The notes under the pieces are model-generated. The model was given only the letters and a program-made list of their open reading frames with translations, did no database searches and was not told the origin of the DNA. This document shows, piece by piece, positions 1 through 4,621 of a stretch of 5,490 bases of DNA. Numbering within the stretch: the first letter of the stretch is position 1; the number at the start of each line of letters is the position of its first letter. Origin of the DNA: Bryobacterales bacterium. GTDB lineage: Bacteria; Acidobacteriota; Terriglobia; Bryobacterales; Bryobacteraceae. Where the stretch lies: the NCBI GenBank assembly GCA_003164075.1, contig PLRZ01000229.1, positions 3,493-8,982 on the forward strand. The letters are read 5' to 3'. The translations under genes and the position numbers were made by a program.

Positions 1-772
1 CGGCGGCGGGTGTCCAATCTCCGGCTTTCGTCTGTCCGCCTTCTTCCACTTCGCCCCACGGATTGTTCCACCAGCGGCGGTAGTTGGTGGGACGCCCGGT
101 GAGAAGCTTTTCGGGGGGAAGCGTGGCCGCCAGATGCTGGCGCTCTTCACGCGATTTGCCGTCGACCGTGGCCGTGTGGGCCGAACCGAAGACCCGCAGA
201 CGCGCGCCTTTGGGAATGTCGTGGAAGAAGACTTGTTCCTGGATATCGGCATCTTCGGTGAGGACCAGAAGCGGTTTCGGGTCGAAGGGCGCCAGCGTAT
301 AGGGGTCGGAGATTTGCGGCGCCGTGACGATCCAGTCCTGGTATTCGCCGAGGAGATCCCAGACAGCGTGCAGCAGCGCCGGGTCGAGGGACTTGAAATC
401 GAAATGGAGTACGATGAGCGGCCAGTGGGCGCGGTCGTTTTGCGCCAGCGCCTTTTCGACTATCGGACGGACATGTTCGAAGAAGTGCTCGCGCAGCGTG
501 GGTTCGGCGCCGGTCGTCTTGGAACTGTGGGTGACTACCGGGCGTCCTTTCCCGGTCGTTGGATCCACAAACCAGGCAATGTCCTGTTCGATCCCGATGG
601 GAAAACTGCTCTTGAGAGCGCGGTCCAGCCGGTCGGCCCACTGGCCGTCGTAGGGGTAGCAGTTATGCGCGTCGAGCACCGGCCGGTCGTGGTTTAAGAA
701 GTCGAGCGGACTGGGCTGCTGCTGCGCGGACACAACCGCAGCGGCAGCGGCAAGAAGCCAGAGAAATTTCAT
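1..772 (-). CDS. Secreted PLC/GDPD-superfamily phosphodiesterase-like protein (3' end beyond window)
   Basis: The reading frame is open from ATG at 772 to the left edge, giving 257 residues with no stop, so the C-terminus is missing. Residues 1-16 form a Sec signal peptide (Lys2, Leu/Ala core, VSA cleavage site before QQQ), so the product should be exported. The mature part carries the marks of a TIM-barrel glycerophosphodiesterase / PI-specific phospholipase C fold: DAHNCY (His36), GIEQDI (Glu62, Asp64) and VVTHSS (His82) match the usual AHRG, IExDV and VxHD positions for catalytic histidines and metal ligands. LHFDFKS (122-128) sits where ExK usually occurs, with Asp125 in place of Glu. The expected reaction is cleavage of a phosphodiester or glycerophosphodiester outside the cytoplasm; the substrate is unknown. 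An in-frame ATG at 802 would add ten residues, but 772 gives the better signal peptide. The gene lies 108 bases downstream of the flavoprotein gene on the same strand. Confidence 0.82.
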   Translation of the reverse strand, partial: MKFLWLLAAAAAVVSAQQQPSPLDFLNHDRPVLDAHNCYPYDGQWADRLDRALKSSFPIGIEQDIAWFVDPTTGKGRPVVTHSSKTTGAEPTLREHFFEHVRPIVEKALAQNDRAHWPLIVLHFDFKSLDPALLHAVWDLLGEYQDWIVTAPQISDPYTLAPFDPKPLLVLTEDADIQEQVFFHDIPKGARLRVFGSAHTATVDGKSREERQHLAATLPPEKLLTGRPTNYRRWWNNPWGEVEEGGQTKAGDWTPAA

Positions 773-784
773 ATGGATGAGGAG

Positions 785-790
785 AGTATA
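785..790 (-). promoter_or_regulatory. Possible -10 box for the secreted phosphodiesterase gene
   Basis: Read on the minus strand this is TATACT, five of six matches to TATAAT, 12 bases before the ATG at 772. Transcription would start only about six bases before the start codon. No Shine-Dalgarno sequence lies in front of that ATG; the stretch reads CTCCTCATCCAT, the complement of one. A leaderless mRNA is therefore plausible. I see no convincing -35 box at 16-18 bases, so the call is weak. Confidence 0.35.
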
Positions 791-880
791 CGGAACGGAC
801 ATCACAGGGGTGTGACGCCTTGATGAAAGTAATAAAACAGATCGCGATATGCCGGATGATTCGGCGGGCCGCGGTGCGTG

Positions 881-2557
881 CTACAATTCCGCCAGCGCGC
901 GATGCACCAGGGAAATGCTGATGGCGCCTTCGCCCACCGCCGAGGCCACTCGCTTTACGTTCCCCGCGCGCGCGTCACCCACGGCAAACACGCCCGGCAG
1001 ACTGGTTTCCAGCATCAGTGGGCTGCGGTCCAGCGGCCACCGTGGATGATCGTCCGGAATGCCGGCACACTCCAGATCGCGGCCCGTCAGGATGAAGCCT
1101 TTGTCATCCAGCGCCAGGCATCCACGCAGCCATTCGGTCCGCGGCGACGCTCCGGTCATGACGAATACGTGGCCCACCTCGCGGTTTTCGCTTTCGCCGG
1201 TTCTGCGGTTCTGCCAGGTGATACGCTTCAGGCACTCGCCGCCCTCCAGCGCGGTGATTTCGGTATTCCAGTGCAGTTCGATCTGCGAGTTCTCCATCAG
1301 CCGCTGGATCAGATAGCGCGACATGGTGCCGGACAGCTCGCCCGACCGCACCAGCATGTGCACCTTGCGCGCGGTTTGCGACATGAAGACCGCGGCCTGC
1401 CCGGCGGAATTTCCGCCTCCCACCACGGCCACTTCCTCGCCGCCGCACAACTGCGATTCGATGTACGTGGCGCCGTAGTAAATCCCCTTGCCTTCGAAAT
1501 TGGCCAGGTTCGCGAGGCGCGGCTTGTTGTACTGCGCTCCCGTGGCGATCACGATGGTGCGCGCCGATAAAGAGTCTCCGCCGTCGAGCACAACCTGGTA
1601 TGGGCGTTGCTCGCAGCGGAGCCGCACCACGCTGCGAGCGATCATCATGTCGGCGCCGAATTTCTGCGCCTGGGTAGTGGCGCGTGCGGCCAGTTCCAGC
1701 CCGGAGACGCCGGTCGGAAAGCCCAGGTAGTTCTCGATCTTGGAACTCGATCCCGCCTGGCCGCCGGGCGCCGTGGTCTCGATCATCAGCACGTTGAGCC
1801 CTTCCGACGCCGCGTAAACCGCTGCCGCCAGACCGGCTGGCCCGGCGCCGACGATGATCAGATCGCGCACGTGCGTGGCGTCGATACTGGCGTTGAAGCC
1901 CAGACAGGCGGCCAATTCCTGAATCGACGGGCTGCGCAGGACGCTGCGGGCATTGCAGATCACCACCGGCACTTCCGACAGCTTCACGTTGAAGCGATCC
2001 AGCAGGGCTTGCGAGTCGCGGTCGGTGTCGAGATCGACGTAGGTGTAAGGGTGGCCGTTGCGGCTGAGGAATTCGCGCAGATTCAGGGTCTGCGCGGAGT
2101 GGCGCGAGCCCAGCAGGATCACGTTCCCGAAACCGGCGTTGACCAGCGCGATGCGGCGCAGGATGAAGGCGCGCATCAGGATCTCGCTCAGTTCCGCGTC
2201 TCTGGCCACCAGCGACCGTAGCGCGTCGCCGCTGAGTTCGAGAAACTCGCCGGGCTCGGTGACGCGCCCCAGGACGAGGCAGCGCTGGCCGGAGATCATA
2301 GTCATTTCGCCGGTGAACTGGCCGGGGCTATGGGTGGTGACAGTGCGTTCGCCGCCGTTCCCATCCGGCTGCACGATCTCCATACCGCCGGAAAGCAGCA
2401 CGAAAAAGGGAACGGCCATATCGTCGGGCGCAAATAGAATCTGGCCGCGCTCGACGGTTCGCATATGGCCCGAGGGGCGGATGCGGTTTATCTGCGCGGC
2501 GGTGAGGAAAGGAAATATCTGAGTGCGGGCATCCAGAGCGCTGGGGGGTGAAGCCAT
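881..2557 (-). CDS. cNMP-binding / thioredoxin-fold / thioredoxin-reductase-like flavoprotein lacking both CxxC motifs
   Basis: A 558-residue cytoplasmic protein with three parts. Residues about 14-135 are a cyclic-nucleotide-binding-like beta-roll; in its cassette Gly83-Glu84 and Arg92 remain, but RCL replaces the usual RAA or RTA, so ligand binding is uncertain. Residues about 144-228 are a thioredoxin/glutaredoxin-like fold in which SRHS (151-154) stands where CxxC would be. Residues about 231-558 are a thioredoxin-reductase-like FAD/NAD(P)H oxidoreductase: GAGPAG (237-242), Glu260 after it, GGQAG (265-269), ENYLGFP (275-281), ATG (338-340), GGGNSA (380-385) and the C-terminal FAVGD motif (524-528). 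The reductase CATC is GATY (362-365). FAD and NAD(P)H binding look intact, but classical dithiol transfer is not possible, so the role is probably NAD(P)H oxidation towards another acceptor or a sensory one. The frame extends upstream to an ATG at 2620, but a promoter at 2591-2619 would start transcription inside that extension, so ATG 2557 is preferred. Confidence 0.9.
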   Translation of the reverse strand: MASPPSALDARTQIFPFLTAAQINRIRPSGHMRTVERGQILFAPDDMAVPFFVLLSGGMEIVQPDGNGGERTVTTHSPGQFTGEMTMISGQRCLVLGRVTEPGEFLELSGDALRSLVARDAELSEILMRAFILRRIALVNAGFGNVILLGSRHSAQTLNLREFLSRNGHPYTYVDLDTDRDSQALLDRFNVKLSEVPVVICNARSVLRSPSIQELAACLGFNASIDATHVRDLIIVGAGPAGLAAAVYAASEGLNVLMIETTAPGGQAGSSSKIENYLGFPTGVSGLELAARATTQAQKFGADMMIARSVVRLRCEQRPYQVVLDGGDSLSARTIVIATGAQYNKPRLANLANFEGKGIYYGATYIESQLCGGEEVAVVGGGNSAGQAAVFMSQTARKVHMLVRSGELSGTMSRYLIQRLMENSQIELHWNTEITALEGGECLKRITWQNRRTGESENREVGHVFVMTGASPRTEWLRGCLALDDKGFILTGRDLECAGIPDDHPRWPLDRSPLMLETSLPGVFAVGDARAGNVKRVASAVGEGAISISLVHRALAEL

Positions 2558-2586
2558 GGATCTATTCTCGCATCGGTCCCCAGGCC

Positions 2587-2597
2587 GTACACTGTAC
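2587..2597. promoter_or_regulatory. Palindrome GTACACTGTAC in the divergent promoter region
   Basis: Two perfect 5-base arms, GTACA and TGTAC, flank one central base. The palindrome covers the minus-strand -10 box (2591-2596) and a plus-strand -10-like TACACT (2588-2593). A regulator bound here could control both divergent genes. It could equally be a by-product of two opposed TAC-rich -10 boxes, since the arms are short. Confidence 0.3.
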
Positions 2598-2619
2598 AGA
2601 GGAGTACCATTCATGTCCA
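2591..2619 (-). promoter_or_regulatory. Sigma-70-like promoter of the flavoprotein gene
   Basis: On the minus strand TGGACA (2619-2614; five of six to TTGACA) is followed after exactly 17 bases by TACAGT (2596-2591; four of six to TATAAT). Transcription would begin near 2584, about 27 bases before ATG 2557, leaving room for the weak GAGA-type ribosome site at about 2566-2569. The -35 box lies inside the first codons of the divergent DUF6526 gene, so the two transcripts share this short control region. Confidence 0.5.
2601..2604 (+). promoter_or_regulatory. Shine-Dalgarno site of the DUF6526 gene
   Basis: GGAG lies eight bases before ATG 2613. It fixes that codon as the start, rather than the in-frame ATG at 2523, whose extra residues overlap the start of the divergent flavoprotein gene and do not resemble the family's N-terminus. 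Confidence 0.7.
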
Positions 2620-3047
2620 ACCAGAACTATGAAAACCACGCCCAGTATGTGACCGCCTACCACAAAGTGATCCTGCCGATCCTGTTTTTGACGCTGGTGG
2701 GCTCCGTCGTGAACCTGTACCAGTCATGGGGAGAGCATCAGCGCATCTACAGCGCCTCGCTGATCGTGGTGCTGACGGTGTGCCTGATCTTCACCTTCCT
2801 CTTCGCCCGCACTTTCCCACTGAAAGCCCAGGACCGGGCCATCCGCGCGGAAGAGAATCTGCGCCATTTCGCCATGACGGGCAAGCTGCTGGATCCCCGC
2901 TTGAGCGTGAAGCAGGTGGTCGGTCTGCGCTTCGCTTCCGACGAGGAATTCGTGGCGCTGGCACGCAAGGCTGCCGAGGAAAGCCTGACGCCCGACGCCA
3001 TCAAACGCGCGGTGAAGAACTGGCGCGCCGATACCTACAGAGTTTGA
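2613..3047 (+). CDS. DUF6526-family small membrane protein
   Basis: A 144-residue protein with the layout I associate with DUF6526: a polar start with QNYENH (4-9) and AYHK (15-18), two membrane helices at about 18-36 and 46-67, then a soluble tail. The tail has QDRAIRAEENLR (73-84), GLRFASDEE (104-112), LTPDAIKRAVKNW (125-137) and the terminal YRV typical of the group. The helices form a hairpin, so both ends probably face the cytoplasm, where the charged helical tail would act. The biochemical function is unknown and I do not propose one. The full length matches the family, so the gene looks intact. It is divergent from the flavoprotein gene with 55 bases between start codons; co-regulation is an inference from this spacing. 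A stem-loop follows directly and overlaps the stop codon, so the gene is probably transcribed alone. Confidence 0.88.
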   Translation: MSNQNYENHAQYVTAYHKVILPILFLTLVGSVVNLYQSWGEHQRIYSASLIVVLTVCLIFTFLFARTFPLKAQDRAIRAEENLRHFAMTGKLLDPRLSVKQVVGLRFASDEEFVALARKAAEESLTPDAIKRAVKNWRADTYRV

Positions 3048-3076
3048 GGGCATCCGCTTGCGTACGGGGTGCCCTC
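3046..3076 (+). terminator. Stem-loop overlapping the DUF6526 stop codon
   Basis: GAGGGCATCC (3046-3055) pairs with GGGTGCCCTC (3067-3076) over ten positions with one T-G wobble, around an 11-base loop. The stem uses the last two bases of the TGA stop. Only TT follows before G-rich sequence, so it is not a canonical intrinsic terminator; it may be a weak terminator or a 3'-end protecting hairpin. Confidence 0.5.
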
Positions 3077-3160
3077 TTGGGCCCGCTCGGTGACTCTTGC
3101 GAAATCGATGCGACCGTTTCCGAGCCGCGACGGCAACGGAGCGGGTTTCGCCCGGAATCC

Positions 3161-3174
3161 CGAAAACGTTTACG
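3161..3174. promoter_or_regulatory. LacI/PurR-type operator-like palindrome
   Basis: The 14 bases CGAAAACGTTTACG are symmetric at 12 positions around a central CG and contain the perfect 8-base palindrome AAACGTTT. A central CG flanked by AA and TT is the hallmark of operators bound by LacI/GalR-family repressors such as PurR. The site lies 64 bases before the acyltransferase start and just upstream of a -10-like TACACT at 3184-3189, a plausible control position. No LacI-family gene is in the window. Confidence 0.35.
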
Positions 3175-3183
3175 CACCTCCGC

Positions 3184-3189
3184 TACACT
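3184..3189 (+). promoter_or_regulatory. Possible -10 box for the acyltransferase gene
   Basis: TACACT matches TATAAT at four of six positions and would start transcription near 3196, about 43 bases before the GTG start. The -35 region 17 bases upstream has no recognisable box and is partly occupied by the operator-like palindrome. This would fit an activator-dependent or repressed promoter, or a chance match. Confidence 0.25.
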
Positions 3190-3227
3190 GGTTTGCACGC
3201 ATCTTGTACTATGTAGGCAGCATCGCT

Positions 3228-3231
3228 GAGG
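3228..3231 (+). promoter_or_regulatory. Shine-Dalgarno site of the acyltransferase gene
   Basis: GAGG lies seven bases before the GTG codon at 3239. It supports a GTG start with the N-terminus MEKTNRNLAIDTYRG, which places the conserved DTYRG motif at residues 11-15, as expected for the family. Confidence 0.6.
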
Positions 3232-3238
3232 CTCGCGC

Positions 3239-4369
3239 GTGGAAAAAACCAACCGCAACCTGGCCATCGACACGTATCGCGGCTTTGTCATGCTGCTGAT
3301 GATGGCTGAGGTCCTGGAACTGGCGCGCGTGGCGAAAGCTCTTCCCGGAAGTGCCTTTTGGGGCTTTCTGGCCTATCACCAGACGCACGTCGCCTGGGCC
3401 GGTTGCTCGCTGCACGATACCATCCAACCCGGGTTTTCGTTTTTGGTGGGTGTGGCGCTGCCCTACTCCATCGCGGCCCGGATGGCCCGCGGCGGCAGGT
3501 TCCGCAACCTCTTTCCGCACGCGCTCTGGCGCTCGTTGCTGTTGGTCGCGCTGGGCATCTTCCTGCGCTCCACCCACAGCCCGCAAACCTACTTCACCTT
3601 CGAGGACACGCTGACCCAGATCGGGCTCGGCTATCCGTTGCTCTTCCTGCTCGCGTTCCGGCCGCCCAAATGGCAGTGGGCCGCGCTGGGCGCGCTGCTC
3701 TTCGGGTATTGGCTGGCGTGGGCGCTTTACCCCGCGCCGCCGCCCGGCGCCTACACCGGGTTTCTGGCGCATTGGAATCAAGGTAACAATTTCGGCAACG
3801 CCTTCGACGTCTGGTTCCTCAACCTCTTCCCGCGCGTCAAACCGTTCGCCGCAAATGACGGTGGCTACCTGACGCTGAGCTTCATCCCCACGTTGGGCAC
3901 CATGATTCTCGGGCTCGCAGCCGGCCGATGGCTGCGAGCCGCGACGCCTTCCGTTCCCCTGCGCCGCCTGATGGCCGCCGGCGGGATCGGCATCGTGGCC
4001 GGGTTGCTGCTCCATTTCGCCGGTATCTGTCCCATCGTAAAGCGCATCTGGACCCCCTCCTGGACGCTGTTCAGCGGTGGCCTCTGTTTTCTTTTCCTGG
4101 CCGCGTTCTGCTGGGTCGTCGAAGTCAAACAATGGCGGCGATGGGCCTTTCCGCTGGTGGCGATCGGCACGAATTCGATTGCCGCTTATCTGATCGCCGA
4201 ACTGTGGCGGCCCTTCGTCCTGGACACTATCCGCATCCACCTGGGCGCTCACGCCTTCGCTTTCCTGGGCGCGCCGTACGAGCCATTCTTCCGCGGACTC
4301 GCTGTACTGGCGGCGTACTGGCTGGTGTTGTGGTGGATGTACCGGCGCAGGCTGTTCCTGAAGATCTGA
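3239..4369 (+). CDS. Polytopic membrane acyltransferase, HGSNAT/NagX (DUF5009-like) family
   Basis: A 376-residue inner-membrane protein with roughly ten hydrophobic segments, starting at GTG. It has the signatures of the heparan-alpha-glucosaminide N-acetyltransferase / NagX group: DTYRG (11-15) at the start of helix 1; His50 in HVAWAG followed by LHDTIQPGFSFLVG (58-71); KRIWTPSWTLFSG (268-280); and PLVAIGTNSIAAY (305-317). His50 aligns by motif with the histidine proposed as the acetyl-carrying active-site residue of human HGSNAT. The inferred role is transfer of an acetyl or other acyl group across the membrane to an amino sugar or glycan. The real acceptor is unknown, because no sugar-catabolism or murein-recycling gene is adjacent. 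The gene stands alone, 191 bases after DUF6526 and 252 bases before the amidase gene. Annotation as plain DUF5009 or acyltransferase-family protein is the cautious alternative. Confidence 0.88.
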   Translation: MEKTNRNLAIDTYRGFVMLLMMAEVLELARVAKALPGSAFWGFLAYHQTHVAWAGCSLHDTIQPGFSFLVGVALPYSIAARMARGGRFRNLFPHALWRSLLLVALGIFLRSTHSPQTYFTFEDTLTQIGLGYPLLFLLAFRPPKWQWAALGALLFGYWLAWALYPAPPPGAYTGFLAHWNQGNNFGNAFDVWFLNLFPRVKPFAANDGGYLTLSFIPTLGTMILGLAAGRWLRAATPSVPLRRLMAAGGIGIVAGLLLHFAGICPIVKRIWTPSWTLFSGGLCFLFLAAFCWVVEVKQWRRWAFPLVAIGTNSIAAYLIAELWRPFVLDTIRIHLGAHAFAFLGAPYEPFFRGLAVLAAYWLVLWWMYRRRLFLKI

Positions 4370-4430
4370 CTTCCGCGCATGGTAGAGCCGCTCCATAACG
4401 GGACACTCCGGATCGTGTCGTGTCAACGAA

Positions 4431-4524
4431 GGGCTTCAGCCCGCCCGACCGCGAACGATGCGAAGCCTGCGGCAGGCGGACTGAAGTCCGGGGTCCCCTC
4501 TGGGGAAGGCTGAAGCCTGCCCCA
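4431..4524. repeat. Cluster of REP-like palindromes centred on CTGAAG
   Basis: Four inverted repeats are packed into 94 bases: GGGCT-TC-AGCCC (4431-4442), GCCTGC-G-GCAGGC (4465-4477), CGGACT-GA-AGTCCG (4477-4490) and AGGCT-GA-AGCCT (4507-4518). The last is nested in a longer imperfect palindrome with arms TGGGG (4501-4505) and CCCCA (4520-4524). Three share a TGAA core, the first in reverse orientation, and GAAGCCTGC occurs twice (4462-4470, 4512-4520). This looks like a dispersed intergenic REP-type element, not a gene. It may also stop transcription or protect the 3' end of the acyltransferase mRNA. There is no T-run. Confidence 0.6.
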
Positions 4525-4581
4525 CGGAAGCTCGCCGGGCCATCAGTTAATACCAAGCCGGCGCCAAGGCGTCTAACCTGA

Positions 4582-4610
4582 GTAACAGGGGGGCGGAGGT
4601 GCGGTAGAAT
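4582..4610 (+). promoter_or_regulatory. Promoter of the acetamidase-family gene, probably giving a leaderless mRNA
   Basis: GTAACA (4582-4587; four of six to TTGACA) and TAGAAT (4605-4610; five of six to TATAAT) are separated by 17 bases. Transcription would start around 4617, only about five bases before ATG 4622. The nearby GGAGGT at 4595-4600 is 21 bases from the ATG, too far for a normal ribosome site, and lies inside the promoter spacer. Confidence 0.45.
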
Positions 4611-4621
4611 CGCTGAATACC

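Noticed and set aside
134..697. A 187-codon plus-strand frame opposite the secreted phosphodiesterase gene
   Set aside because: No ribosome site or known motif; the minus-strand frame has a signal peptide and catalytic motifs.
841..848. Perfect palindrome ATCGCGAT upstream of the phosphodiesterase gene
   Set aside because: Eight bases is short for G+C-rich DNA and no second half-site or flanking symmetry supports an operator.
851..865. Short hairpin GCCGGA-TGA-TTCGGC after the flavoprotein gene
   Set aside because: Six pairs including a wobble and no adjacent T-run; too weak to call a terminator.
882..887. TACAAT, a good -10-like hexamer on the plus strand
   Set aside because: It coincides with the end of the minus-strand flavoprotein gene, and no plus-strand gene follows; it is probably chance.
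1607..2221. A 204-codon plus-strand frame within the flavoprotein gene
   Set aside because: The product is rich in Gln, Arg and His without any domain, opposite a clear FAD/NAD(P)H-binding protein.
2558..2620. N-terminal extension of the flavoprotein to the ATG at 2620
   Set aside because: It would overlap the DUF6526 start and include the predicted promoter elements; the added 21 residues match nothing expected before the cNMP-like domain.
2726..3229. A 167-codon plus-strand frame overlapping the DUF6526 gene in another frame
   Set aside because: Arg/Gly/Ala-rich shadow with no ribosome site; the DUF6526 frame is supported by family motifs and GGAG spacing.
3209..4426. A 405-codon open frame on the minus strand opposite the acyltransferase gene
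   Set aside because: Its product is rich in Gln, Glu, Arg and Pro with no recognisable domain, as expected for the complement of a G+C-rich membrane-protein gene. The plus-strand frame has a ribosome site and conserved family motifs.
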